Shown here piece after piece: positions 10,298-18,311 of a stretch of 64,000 nucleotides of DNA; positions within the stretch are counted from its first letter, which is position 1; every line of letters begins with the position of its first letter. A program made the translations under genes and the position numbers. Source of the DNA: Candidatus Rokuibacteriota bacterium (GTDB lineage: Bacteria > Methylomirabilota > Methylomirabilia > Rokubacteriales > CSP1-6). The DNA lies in NCBI GenBank assembly GCA_016200085.1, contig JACQFL010000052.1, positions 44,311 to 108,310 of the forward strand, given 5' to 3'. The notes below the pieces were generated by a model. The model did not search any database, was not told the DNA's origin, and saw only the letters and a program-made list of their open reading frames with translations.

Positions 10298-11359
10298 TCA
10301 GGCCGCCGGATAGGATCCGAGGACCTTCATGAACAGGGTCCGGCCCGCGACCTCGCCGAGCGCCGCGGCGACCGGCGCGGTGTCGCGATGGCCTTCGAAG
10401 TCGACGAACATCACGTACTCCCACGGCCTCCGCTTGGCCGGCCGCGATTCGATCTTGGTGAGGTTCAGCCCGGCGCGCGCGAAGGGCTCGAGGATGCGGT
10501 AGAGCGCGCCGGGCTCGTTCGGCATGGCGAAGAGGATCGACGTCTTGTCCCGGCCGGTCGGGCCCACGCCCCGCCGGCCGACGACGAGGAAGCGCGTCGT
10601 GTTCGAGGCGTTGTCCTCGATGTGCGCTCTCAGGATCGGCACGCCATAGAGCTCGGCCGCCAGCTCGGAGGTGATCGCGGCCACCGTCACGTCGCTCGCC
10701 GCGATCTCCGCCGCGGCCGCCGTGGAGGTCGTCTCCGCCGTGGGCACCTCGGGCAGGTTCTGGGCGAGCCAGCCGCGGCACTGCGCGAGCCCTTGCGGGT
10801 GTGACATGACCGTCTTGATCTCGGTGAGGTCCCGCGCGCGCGAGAGGAGATTCTGGGTGATGGGCAGGTAGCGCTCGCCGCAGATCACGGCGTCCGAGTC
10901 GATGAGCCGATCGAGGGTGACGTTGACGGCGCCCTCCGTCGTGTTCTCGACCGGCACCACGCCGAACTCGGCCTGGCCGCGCTCCACGTGCTCGAAGATG
11001 TCGACGATGGCGCGCGCGGGTCGGTACTCGACGGAGGCCCCGAAGTGCTGGAGGGCCGCCTGGTGGGTGAAGGTCCCCAAGGGGGCGAGATAGGCGACGG
11101 TCAGCGGCTGCTCGAGCGCGCGGCAGGCCGAGACGATCTCACGCCAGATCGCCCGCACGGAGAGCGCAGGGAGCGGACCGGCGCCGCGGCCGGTGATGCG
11201 GGCGAGCACCTCGGCCTCCCGTTCCGGGGCATAGGACGGCAGGTCCTGCCGTCGTTTGAGGTCTCCGATCCGGAGGGCGGCCTCGGCGCGCTGGTTGAGG
11301 AGGTTCAGGATCTGGTTGTCGAGGTCATTGATCCTGGAACGCCAATCGTCCAGGTCCAT
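10298..11359 (-). CDS. pheA: Bifunctional chorismate mutase/prephenate dehydratase (P-protein)
   Basis: PheA converts chorismate to prephenate and then to phenylpyruvate. Three parts are visible in 353 residues. An AroQ-type chorismate mutase helix bundle spans about 1-85. The prephenate dehydratase domain spans about 87-265, with GTFTHQAA and ENTTEGAVNVTLD. A C-terminal ACT domain spans about 275-353, with ESRPAKRRPWEYVMFVDFEGH, the site of phenylalanine feedback in homologues. I chose the ATG at 11359 because AGGAG lies 6 bases upstream; the longer frame to 11425 runs back through the promoter. It is the first gene of an eight-gene operon ending at sppA. Confidence 0.97.
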   Translation of the reverse strand: MDLDDWRSRINDLDNQILNLLNQRAEAALRIGDLKRRQDLPSYAPEREAEVLARITGRGAGPLPALSVRAIWREIVSACRALEQPLTVAYLAPLGTFTHQAALQHFGASVEYRPARAIVDIFEHVERGQAEFGVVPVENTTEGAVNVTLDRLIDSDAVICGERYLPITQNLLSRARDLTEIKTVMSHPQGLAQCRGWLAQNLPEVPTAETTSTAAAAEIAASDVTVAAITSELAAELYGVPILRAHIEDNASNTTRFLVVGRRGVGPTGRDKTSILFAMPNEPGALYRILEPFARAGLNLTKIESRPAKRRPWEYVMFVDFEGHRDTAPVAAALGEVAGRTLFMKVLGSYPAA

Positions 11360-11395
11360 TGGGGACTCCTGACTGCCGCTCGGGGAATATCGGGC

Positions 11396-11425
11396 ATTAT
11401 AGGCCCACGTTTCGCCGGGGCGCAA
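11396..11425 (-). promoter_or_regulatory. Sigma-70 promoter of the pheA-to-sppA operon
   Basis: On the minus strand a perfect TATAAT (11396-11401) lies 18 bases after TTGCGC (11420-11425). The predicted start is near 11389, leaving a leader of about 30 bases before the pheA ATG. The leader is too short for a classical Phe leader-peptide attenuator, and I see none. The -35 begins right after the rluB stop codon, so this short 67-base gap separates two operons without an obvious terminator. Confidence 0.65.
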
Positions 11426-11426
11426 C

Positions 11427-12152
11427 TCACGGCACCGAGACGGCGGCGCGGAGCGCGCGCACCTCGCGCGGGGTGAGCGGGCGATGCGCGCCGACGGCCA
11501 GGGGCCCGAGCTCGATCGGGCCGAAGGCGACGCGGCGCAGGCGCCGCAGGGGGTGGCCGAGCGCCTCGCAGTACCGCTTCACCTCGTGCTTGCGTCCCTC
11601 CGCGAACGTCAGGCGCAGCCGGCTGCCCGCGCGCGCGGAGCGCAGCAGGGTGACGGCGAGCGGGCGCGCCGGACCGTCCGGGAGCGTGATCCCGTGCCGC
11701 CATCGCGCCAGCGCGGCGGGCGCCACCCGTCCCTCCACCTCCGCGTGGTAGACGCGCGCCACGCCGTAGCGAGGATGCAGGAGCCGGTGGGTCAGCGTCC
11801 CGTCATTGGTGAGGAGCAGCGCCCCCTCGACGTCCACGTCGAGGCGGCCCACCGGATAGAGCCGCGCGCCCGAGGGCACGAGCTCGGTCACCACCGCGCG
11901 GCCCTCCGGGTCGCGGCGCGTGGTGACGTAGCCACGCGGCTTGTTGAGCAGGACGTACTCGTGGGCCTGGGCGGCGGGCAACGGCCGGCCGTCGACCGTG
12001 ATCGTGTCGCGGGCGGGATCGGCGTGGGTCGCCGGCTCGCGGGTCACCACGCCGTTGACGGCGACGCGCCCCTCGACGACGAGGCGATCAGCGCCCCGGC
12101 GGGAGGTCAGGCCCGCCTGCGCCAGGAGCTTGTTGAGCCGGACCTTCGCCAT
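11427..12152 (-). CDS. rluB: Pseudouridine synthase, RluB/RsuA family
   Basis: This enzyme isomerises a specific uridine in rRNA (position 2605 of 23S in E. coli RluB). An S4 RNA-binding domain (about residues 1-60: RLNKLLAQAGLTSRRGADRLV) precedes the catalytic domain. The catalytic aspartate is Asp105 in GRLDVDVEG; most relatives have Thr or Ser where Val108 stands. LLLTNDG, VYHAEV and GRKHEVKRYCEALGHPL complete the RsuA/RluB pattern. RluB rather than RsuA is favoured by the scpA-scpB-rluB neighbourhood, which is widely conserved. The gene overlaps the end of scpB by 65 bases. Confidence 0.93.
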   Translation of the reverse strand: MAKVRLNKLLAQAGLTSRRGADRLVVEGRVAVNGVVTREPATHADPARDTITVDGRPLPAAQAHEYVLLNKPRGYVTTRRDPEGRAVVTELVPSGARLYPVGRLDVDVEGALLLTNDGTLTHRLLHPRYGVARVYHAEVEGRVAPAALARWRHGITLPDGPARPLAVTLLRSARAGSRLRLTFAEGRKHEVKRYCEALGHPLRRLRRVAFGPIELGPLAVGAHRPLTPREVRALRAAVSVP

Positions 12153-12705
12153 CCGTCGCCGCCGGAGCGTCCGGAGAGGTCTCGGGCAGCACGAGATCGC
12201 CGTCCACCTTCGGCAGATCGCCGAGGTCCCTGAGCCCGAAGGCGACGAGGAACTCGCGCGTGGTCTCGTACACGTACGGCCGGCCGGGCGCGTCCTTGCT
12301 GCCGGCGATGCGGAGCAGCCGGCGCTCGAGCAGGTTCTCGAGCACCGCCTCGGAGTTCACCCCGCGCACGGCGTCCACCTCCGGACGCGACACCGGCTGC
12401 TTGTAGGCGACGATGGCGAGGGTCTCCAGCGCCGGGCGCGACAGGCGCGCGCGCGTGCGGCTCCTGGCCAGGCGCATGAGCCACGGCGCCACGTCCGGGC
12501 GCGTGACCATGCGGTAGCCACCCCCGACCTCGGCCACGGCCAGCGCGCGTCCCTCGCTGTCGTAGCGCGAGCGCAGCTGCTCCACCAGGGCGCGGGCTTC
12601 CCGCGCGTCGGCGAGGTCGAGCACCTCGCGGATGCGCTCGGCCTCGAGCGGCGAGTCCGACGCGAACAGGAGCGCCTCGACGACGTCAGAGGGGCTGGGC
12701 ATCAC
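12088..12705 (-). CDS. scpB: Segregation and condensation protein B
   Basis: ScpB is the winged-helix kite subunit that dimerises and binds ScpA in the SMC-ScpAB condensin. The 205-residue protein has the two expected winged-helix domains (VVEALLFASDSPL at the start; RPALETLAIVAYKQPVSRPEVDAVRGVNSEAVLENLLERRLL in the middle). A low-complexity Pro/Ala/Gly tail follows. The frame opens with GTG at 12705 directly followed by ATG at 12702, and either could be used. It overlaps scpA by about 20 bases and rluB by 65. Its partner SMC is encoded at 49891-53433. Confidence 0.94.
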   Translation of the reverse strand: MMPSPSDVVEALLFASDSPLEAERIREVLDLADAREARALVEQLRSRYDSEGRALAVAEVGGGYRMVTRPDVAPWLMRLARSRTRARLSRPALETLAIVAYKQPVSRPEVDAVRGVNSEAVLENLLERRLLRIAGSKDAPGRPYVYETTREFLVAFGLRDLGDLPKVDGDLVLPETSPDAPAATDGEGPAQQAPGAGGPDLPPGR

Positions 12706-13477
12706 GCACGGCCTGCGCGGCTGTCTGGGGCACGCTTCCCTCCGGGGTGCGCTCGATCACGATGTCACCGAAGAGCTCGGTCTGCTGCGTCCGGATGCGG
12801 CCGAGACGCACGAGCTCGAGCACCGCGAGAAGCGACACCACGATCTCCGCGCGGCGGTTGTCGGGTCCGGCCAGCGACGAGAAGAGCAGCGACCAGGTGT
12901 CGCGCAGGACGGAGAGGATCTCCGTCATGCGGTCGAGGAGCGACGGCGCCTCGGGCTCGACGTCGCGCGGCCGCCGGCGGAGCTGCTCCTCGATGAGCCG
13001 GCGCAGCGCCGTCTCCAGCCAGTGCACGCTCAGGTCCTCCAGCGGCACGTCGCCGGGCGGCGGCAGCTCGCTCACCCTCCGGCCCCAGACCAGCGCCTGC
13101 TCGGCCTCGCGCGCGGCGAGCCAGCTCCCCAGCGCCTTGACCCGCGCGTACTGGCGCAGGCGCTCTTCGAGCTCCAGGCGCAGGGCCTCGCCCTCCTCGT
13201 CGAGGATCTCCTCGGCCGTCTCGTCGGGCGGCACCAGGAGCTTCGACTTGAGGTAGATCAGCGTGGCCGCCATCACGAGGTAGGTGCCGGCGGCCTCGAG
13301 GTCCTGGAACTGCATGGCCTCGAGGTGGGCGACGTACTGATCGGTGATGGCGCGCACGGGCAGGTGGCTCAGGTCGATCTCGTTGGTCCGGCAGAGGTGC
13401 AGCAGGAGGTCGAACGGGCCCTCGAACTCGCCGACGCGGAGCGTGAGCTCGCCGGATGGGGACGGCGCGGTCGTCAC
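12686..13477 (-). CDS. scpA: Segregation and condensation protein A
   Basis: ScpA is the kleisin that bridges the SMC heads. The N-terminal domain is clear (LRVGEFEGPFDLLLHLCRTNEIDLSHLPVRAITDQYV), followed by YLVMAATLIYLKSKLLVP and a C-terminal winged helix (EIVVSLLAVLELVRLGRI). The 263-residue protein starts at the GTG at 13477, whose bases overlap the trpS stop in a GTGA. An in-frame upstream extension would run through trpS in the wrong frame and was rejected. Its stop lies 20 bases inside scpB, so the three genes trpS-scpA-scpB are translationally linked. Confidence 0.95.
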   Translation of the reverse strand: MTTAPSPSGELTLRVGEFEGPFDLLLHLCRTNEIDLSHLPVRAITDQYVAHLEAMQFQDLEAAGTYLVMAATLIYLKSKLLVPPDETAEEILDEEGEALRLELEERLRQYARVKALGSWLAAREAEQALVWGRRVSELPPPGDVPLEDLSVHWLETALRRLIEEQLRRRPRDVEPEAPSLLDRMTEILSVLRDTWSLLFSSLAGPDNRRAEIVVSLLAVLELVRLGRIRTQQTELFGDIVIERTPEGSVPQTAAQAVRDAQPL

Positions 13478-14466
13478 GGGGTGAGCGTCACCACGCGGTG
13501 GACCTCGGCCATGGTCGCTTCCGAAACCGCCCGCGCCCGCCCGGTCCCCGCCCTGAGGATGTCGACGATGAGGTCGGGCTTCTCGACGTACGTCTGTCGC
13601 CGCTCCCGGATGGGGCCGAGCGCCGGCTCCATGTGCCGGAGCAGGACGTCCTTGCAGTCGAGACAGCCGATGCCCGCGGTGCGGCAGCCCGTGGCCGCCC
13701 ACGCGCGATCCGCCTCCGGGGTGAAGATCCGGTGCAGGTCGAAGACCGGACAGACGTCGGGGTTGCCCGCGTCGGTGCGCCGCTTGCGCGCGGGATCCGT
13801 CACCATCGGACGGATCTTGGCGCGCAGCGTCTCCGCAGAGTCCGACAGGTAGATGGCGTTGTCGTACGACTTCGACATCTTCCGCCCGTCGGTGCCCGGC
13901 ACCTTGGGGATCTCGGTGAGCTTGGCCTGGGGCTCGGGGAACACCGGCCCGAACTCGTTGTTGAACCGGCGCGCCACCTCGCGGGTCAGCTCCACGTGGG
14001 GCACCTGGTCGGCGCCCACGGGGACCCACTGCGCCTTGTACATCAGGATGTCGGCCGCCTGCAGGAGCGGGTAGCCCAGCAGGCCGTAGGACGGCGAGGC
14101 GATGCCCAGCTGCTCCACCATCTCCTTGTAGGTCGGCACGCGCTCCAGCCAGGCGACCGGCGTGATCATCGAGAACAGCAGGTGGAGCTCCGCGTGGGCG
14201 GGCAGCCACGACTGCACGAACAGGGTCGAGCGGTCGGGATCGAGCCCCGCGCCGAGCCAGTCGGCGAGCATCTCGATGGTGTGGCGTGGCACCTCGTGGA
14301 CTCTTTCCGGCCCCGTGGTCAACGCGTGCCAGTTGGCGACGAAGAAGAAACAGTCGTACGTGTCTTGCAGCCGCACCCAGTTGTCGAGCGCGCCGAGGTG
14401 GTTGCCGAGGTGGAGGTTGCCCGTGGGCCGCATCCCCGAGAGCACGCGCTCTCTGCCGCCCGTCAT
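13474..14466 (-). CDS. trpS: Tryptophanyl-tRNA synthetase
   Basis: This class I synthetase charges tRNA-Trp. The 330-residue protein has the HIGH-like signature GNLHLGNHLG (about residues 17-26) and the KMSKS loop exactly as KMSKS (about 196-200). GADQVPHVELTREVARRFN and the length are typical of bacterial TrpRS. A C-x2-C-type pair (GCLDCKD) occurs in the C-terminal part, as in some TrpRS that bind zinc or iron-sulfur; this is only suggestive. The ATG overlaps the stop of the upstream glycosyltransferase in an ATGA. Confidence 0.97.
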   Translation of the reverse strand: MTGGRERVLSGMRPTGNLHLGNHLGALDNWVRLQDTYDCFFFVANWHALTTGPERVHEVPRHTIEMLADWLGAGLDPDRSTLFVQSWLPAHAELHLLFSMITPVAWLERVPTYKEMVEQLGIASPSYGLLGYPLLQAADILMYKAQWVPVGADQVPHVELTREVARRFNNEFGPVFPEPQAKLTEIPKVPGTDGRKMSKSYDNAIYLSDSAETLRAKIRPMVTDPARKRRTDAGNPDVCPVFDLHRIFTPEADRAWAATGCRTAGIGCLDCKDVLLRHMEPALGPIRERRQTYVEKPDLIVDILRAGTGRARAVSEATMAEVHRVVTLTP

Positions 14467-15215
14467 CGTCGCGCTCCCTCGAGGATCTTCGCCGAGCGCA
14501 TGAAGACATAGTACGCGTAGAGCGCGGCGAGCAGAAGCCCTCTCCAGCCGTCGAGGAAGCCCCGCTTCACCACGTACATGGAGAGGAAACGGCCGAGCGG
14601 GCGGAGCACGACGTCGCGGCTCCGGGCCCGGCCGCCCGCGGCCAGCCACTCGGCGGCGGCCAGGGTGGAGTACCGGTTGGCTCGCTCGAGGAAGTCCGTG
14701 ACGTCGCGGTAGCTGCGGTGCACCAGCGGCGCGCCGAGGCGCGCCACGCGGCCCTCGATCGCGACCGACTCGTGCACGGCGCGCTCGGGGAAGCGGCCGT
14801 GGTGGCGCCGGAGCAGCCGCACCTGCCAGTCGGGATAGAGGCCTCCGTGACGGACGACGGCGCCCCAGAAGACGTTCTCGCGCGGCACCGCGTAGCCGTC
14901 GGCGGTCCCCTCGCCCGCGATGACGGAGGCGATCGCGTCCCTCAGCGCGGGCGAGACCTCCTCGTCGGCGTCGAGCGAGAGGATCCAGTCGCCGGTGGCC
15001 TGCGCGAGCGCGAAGTTCTTCTGGGCGGCGTAGCCGGGCCACGGGCGCACGATCACGCGATCGGTGAACTCGCGTGCGACCTGGACCGTCTTGTCGGACG
15101 ACTCGGCGTCCACCACCACGATCTCGTCGGCCCAGGCCGCGCTCAGCAGGCACGCGCGCAGCCGGTCCTCCTCGTTGAGGGTGACCACGACGACCGACAC
15201 CCGCGGCCGCGTCAT
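14463..15215 (-). CDS. Family 2 glycosyltransferase, WaaE/KdtX-like (LPS core)
   Basis: This 250-residue GT-A glycosyltransferase has the nucleotide-sugar fold opening VSVVVVTLNEEDRL, the aspartate pair VDAESSDKT and the metal-binding DAD in SLDADEEV (Asp82 and Asp84). WQVRLLRRHHGRFPERAVHE and a C-terminal hydrophobic helix that probably rests on the membrane follow. This pattern matches the WaaE/KdtX group that adds a hexose to inner-core heptose in some Gram-negatives. Its place right after waaC supports a core-LPS role. The sugar and linkage are not visible. Start and stop both overlap neighbours in ATGA. Confidence 0.88.
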   Translation of the reverse strand: MTRPRVSVVVVTLNEEDRLRACLLSAAWADEIVVVDAESSDKTVQVAREFTDRVIVRPWPGYAAQKNFALAQATGDWILSLDADEEVSPALRDAIASVIAGEGTADGYAVPRENVFWGAVVRHGGLYPDWQVRLLRRHHGRFPERAVHESVAIEGRVARLGAPLVHRSYRDVTDFLERANRYSTLAAAEWLAAGGRARSRDVVLRPLGRFLSMYVVKRGFLDGWRGLLLAALYAYYVFMRSAKILEGARR

Positions 15216-16222
15216 CCGAGCGCCTCGCCCGCCAGGCGCAGGACCTCGCCCACGGTGATCGACGTCATGCGGCCGTCCGGCGCGGCCAGCGCGCGCTGCC
15301 CCGGGCCGTACGGGCCATTCCGCGCGGCGGGCGTGGGGCCGAAGAGGCCCACGCAGGGCGTGCCGACGGCTGCGGCGAGGTGAAGCGGACCCGTGTCGGC
15401 GGCAACGACCACGCTCGCCCGCCGGAGCACGGCGATCAGCTCGTGCAGGTCCGTCGGGGGTGCCAGGACCACGCCCGGCGCGCGGACACCCTCGACGACG
15501 TCGCGGGCGATGCTGTCCTCGCCCGGCCCCCACACCACCAGCACGCTGGCGGCGAGGTCCGCGGCCAGCCGCTCGCCGAGCTCGCGGAAGCAGGCCGGCG
15601 GCCAGCGCTTGTCGTCGCGGCCCGCGCCGGGATTCAGCACCACCAGCCGCCGGCGCGCCTTGAGCCCGGCGGCGGCGAGGATCTCGTCGGCGCGGACCTC
15701 GGCTCTCGGATTCGGGGGCAGACCGAAGGTGACCCGGTCGGGCGGAACGCCGAGGGGCGCGAGCAGCCCGAGGCATTCGTCGACGGCGTGGGCGGCGCGC
15801 GGCGGCAGCGCGACGCGGCGGTTCGTGAAGAGCGCGCTGAGCGGCTCGCGGCACCAGCGCGCCTGGAAACCGATCCTCGCCGGGGCGCCCGTCGCGAGCG
15901 TGAGCATCCCGCTCTTCACGAGGCCCTGCAGGTCCAGCGCGACGTCGATGGTCAGGCGCCGGAGCTCCCGCCGCAACGCGCGGATCTCGCGGGCGGTCTC
16001 GAGCAGTGCCCGGGGCCCGCGCGGGCGGCGCCAGCGCCGGAGATCGGAGACGACCACTGCGTCCAGGGCCGGGTGGCCGGCCAGCAGCGCCGCCTCGCGC
16101 CGCTCGACGACCCACACCAGCCGCGCCTGGGGGCGCATCACGCGGAGTGCGCAGGCCACGGGCAGGGCGTGCACCACGTCGCCCAGCGCGGAGAGCTTGA
16201 CGAGCGCGATGGTCTCGGCCAT
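15212..16222 (-). CDS. waaC: Lipopolysaccharide heptosyltransferase I
   Basis: WaaC transfers the first L-glycero-D-manno-heptose from ADP-heptose to Kdo2-lipid A. The 336-residue GT-B protein (family GT9) opens with IALVKLSALGDVVHALPVA, the WaaC form of the motif (WaaF opens NWLGDTVMAVPA). It also has the ADP-heptose binding segment VVVAADTGPLHLAAAVGTPCVGLFGPT. A second GT9 enzyme, waaF, is at 22742, so the two inner-core heptoses are both covered. The gene overlaps rfaE2, which helps make the donor, and the WaaE-like transferase by ATGA. Confidence 0.92.
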   Translation of the reverse strand: MAETIALVKLSALGDVVHALPVACALRVMRPQARLVWVVERREAALLAGHPALDAVVVSDLRRWRRPRGPRALLETAREIRALRRELRRLTIDVALDLQGLVKSGMLTLATGAPARIGFQARWCREPLSALFTNRRVALPPRAAHAVDECLGLLAPLGVPPDRVTFGLPPNPRAEVRADEILAAAGLKARRRLVVLNPGAGRDDKRWPPACFRELGERLAADLAASVLVVWGPGEDSIARDVVEGVRAPGVVLAPPTDLHELIAVLRRASVVVAADTGPLHLAAAVGTPCVGLFGPTPAARNGPYGPGQRALAAPDGRMTSITVGEVLRLAGEALG

Positions 16223-16695
16223 CAGGCCGCCGGCCCGAAGCGCGCGCGGATGAGCCCGATCAGGTCGCGCGTCGAATGGCGCTTGGGATCGCCGGCGATC
16301 CTCACCTCGCCGCCGCCCGCCGCCACGGTGGCGCGCTCGGGCACGGTCGCCTCCGTGTAGTCGGTGCCCTTGGCCTGCACGTGAGGCCGGAGCCGGGCGA
16401 TGAGGCGGTCGGCCGTGTCGTCGTCGAAGACCACGACGTGGTCGACCGCGCGGAGCGACTGTAGTATTTCCTCGCGCTCGGCGGCCGGCATGAGCGGCCG
16501 GCCCGCGCCTTTCAATCGCGTCACGGCGTCGTCGGAATTGATCGCGACGATGAGCACGTCCCCGAGCTCGCGGGCCGCCTCGAGGTAGCGCACGTGGCCG
16601 ACGTGCAGGAGGTCGAAGCACCCGTTGGCGAGGACGATGCGCTTGCCCTCGGCCCGGAGACGGTCGGCCAGGGCGGCCGCCTCGTCGACGGTCAC
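16222..16695 (-). CDS. rfaE2: D-glycero-beta-D-manno-heptose 1-phosphate adenylyltransferase
   Basis: This 157-residue nucleotidyltransferase activates heptose-1-phosphate with ATP to ADP-heptose. It has the cytidylyltransferase-like signature GCFDLLHVGHVRYL with the HxGH box, and the late TRDLIGLI segment of the HldE C-terminal domain. In E. coli this activity is fused to the kinase as HldE; here the kinase is a separate gene directly upstream, overlapping by ATGA, which is the split RfaE1/RfaE2 layout. Confidence 0.94.
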   Translation of the reverse strand: MTVDEAAALADRLRAEGKRIVLANGCFDLLHVGHVRYLEAARELGDVLIVAINSDDAVTRLKGAGRPLMPAAEREEILQSLRAVDHVVVFDDDTADRLIARLRPHVQAKGTDYTEATVPERATVAAGGGEVRIAGDPKRHSTRDLIGLIRARFGPAA

Positions 16696-17702
16696 GAGGC
16701 GGCGACGGGACGGAGGGTCTGGATGAGCTCTGTCTGCGAGACCGTCGCGGTGCCGCGCTTCATGACCACGAGCCCGCCCGCCATGTTGGCCAGCGTCGCC
16801 GCCTCGACGGCGCTCGCCTGCGAGGCCAGCGCCACCGTGAAGGCGCTGATGACGGTATCGCCTGCGCCGGTGACGTCGGCGATCTCGTCGGTCCCGTGGA
16901 TGGGGATGAAGGTGCTGGCCCCTTCGCGCTCGAGGACGGCCATGCCCTGGCTGCCCCGGGTGATCACGAGCATGCGGCTGTCCAGCCGCTCCAGCAACTG
17001 GCGGCCGGCCTTCTCCACGGCGCGCTCGTCGTCGACGGCGGCTCCCGCGAGCTCGCCCAGCTCCGCCTCGTTCGGCGTGGCCGCGGTGATGCCGGTGAAG
17101 CGCGGCAGGTCGTAGCGGCTGTCCACCGTGATGACGGCGTCGCGCTCGCGCGCGATGGACCGCGCGCGCTCGAAGACGCGCGGGGTGACGGTGCCGTAGC
17201 CGTAGTCGGAGATCACGATGGCGTCCGCCTCCGCGGCGAGATCGGTCAGGCGCGCGAGCAGCGCGTCCTCCGTCGTGGGCGAGACCTCGCCGGCGGGCTC
17301 GCGGTCGAGGCGCACCACCTGCTGCCGGGTCGCCGGATAGCCGCCGGCCATGATCCGCGTCTTCACCGGCGTCGAGCGTCCCGCCTCGGTCAGCACGCCA
17401 TCGGTCGCGATCCCGGCGCGGTGAAAGAGGGCCAGGAGCTCCTCCCCGCCGCGATCCCGTCCGACGACGCCGATCGGGATCACCCGCGCACCGAGCGCGT
17501 GCACGTTGTGGGCGGCGTTTGCGGCGCCCCCGAGGAGCACCTCACGCTCGGTGAACGTGAGGATGATGACGGGCGCCTCGCGGGAGATGCGCGAGGGCTT
17601 GCCGAAGAGGTACTCGTCGACGAGGAGGTCGCCGACGACGGCGATGCTGCGGGCGCGGAAGCTCTCGACGACGCCGCGCAGGCGGGCGGCGGCCCCGGTC
17701 AC
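16692..17702 (-). CDS. rfaE1: D-glycero-beta-D-manno-heptose-7-phosphate kinase
   Basis: This PfkB-family sugar kinase phosphorylates heptose-7-phosphate at C1. The 336-residue protein shows IAVVGDLLVDEYLFGKPSRISREAPV at the N-terminus, LGGAANAAHNVHALG, and the anion-hole and catalytic-base motif DVTGAGDT (residues 276-283, base Asp282). I chose the GTG at 17702 because it overlaps the gmhB stop (GTGA) and gives the normal length. It works between GmhB and RfaE2 neighbours; the isomerase GmhA and epimerase HldD of the pathway are not in the window. Confidence 0.94.
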   Translation of the reverse strand: MTGAAARLRGVVESFRARSIAVVGDLLVDEYLFGKPSRISREAPVIILTFTEREVLLGGAANAAHNVHALGARVIPIGVVGRDRGGEELLALFHRAGIATDGVLTEAGRSTPVKTRIMAGGYPATRQQVVRLDREPAGEVSPTTEDALLARLTDLAAEADAIVISDYGYGTVTPRVFERARSIARERDAVITVDSRYDLPRFTGITAATPNEAELGELAGAAVDDERAVEKAGRQLLERLDSRMLVITRGSQGMAVLEREGASTFIPIHGTDEIADVTGAGDTVISAFTVALASQASAVEAATLANMAGGLVVMKRGTATVSQTELIQTLRPVAAS

Positions 17703-18280
17703 GCGGTCGTCCCCGCGATCATCCAGTCCACGGCGTCGAGCAGGTCCTCCGCCACGTGGTCGGGCGCCACCGTGAAGTGGCGCCGCCGGTACTCCCACTC
17801 GCCGAGCCCGTAGCCGGTCTTGACGAGCACCGCGCGTGCGCCGACGGCGCGGGCCACGGCGAGGTCGGAGGCCTTGTCTCCCACCACGACGGAGCGCGCC
17901 AGGTCGAGATCGAGATCGGTCGCGGCGCTCACGAGAAGTCCGGGACGCGGCTTGCGACACTGGCAGTCCGCGCGATACGGCGCCACGCCTTCCGTCGGGT
18001 GATGGACGCAGACGTAGATGCCGTCGAGGTGGGCCCCCTCGGCCTTGAGCTGCTCCACCAGCGCCTCGTGCACGGCGTCCAGCACGTCCTGGGAGAAATA
18101 GCCCCGCGCGATCCCGGCCTGGTTCGTCGCGACCACGGCCGCGATGCCGGCCTCGTTCAGCCTGCGGATCGCCGCTCCCGACCGGGGCAACAGCCGGAGG
18201 CGGCTGGGGTGGTTGATGTACCCCATTTCCTCGCTGAGCGTTCCGTCGCGATCGATGAAGAGAGCGCGCCGGACGGTCAC
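17699..18280 (-). CDS. gmhB: D-glycero-beta-D-manno-heptose 1,7-bisphosphate 7-phosphatase
   Basis: This HAD-superfamily phosphatase removes the 7-phosphate in ADP-heptose synthesis. The 193-residue protein has the catalytic FIDRDGTL (nucleophile Asp10, acid Asp12), ATNQAGIARGYF, the zinc-binding loop with Cys-x-His (CVHH) and Cys-x-Cys (ADCQCRKP), and VVVGDKASDL. These are the full GmhB landmarks. It starts 31 bases after the WaaG-like gene, one of the few non-overlapping junctions in this run, and overlaps rfaE1 by GTGA. Confidence 0.95.
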   Translation of the reverse strand: MTVRRALFIDRDGTLSEEMGYINHPSRLRLLPRSGAAIRRLNEAGIAAVVATNQAGIARGYFSQDVLDAVHEALVEQLKAEGAHLDGIYVCVHHPTEGVAPYRADCQCRKPRPGLLVSAATDLDLDLARSVVVGDKASDLAVARAVGARAVLVKTGYGLGEWEYRRRHFTVAPDHVAEDLLDAVDWMIAGTTA

Positions 18281-18311
18281 AGCAGCAGTCTACGGCGAAG
18301 CTCCGGATTTC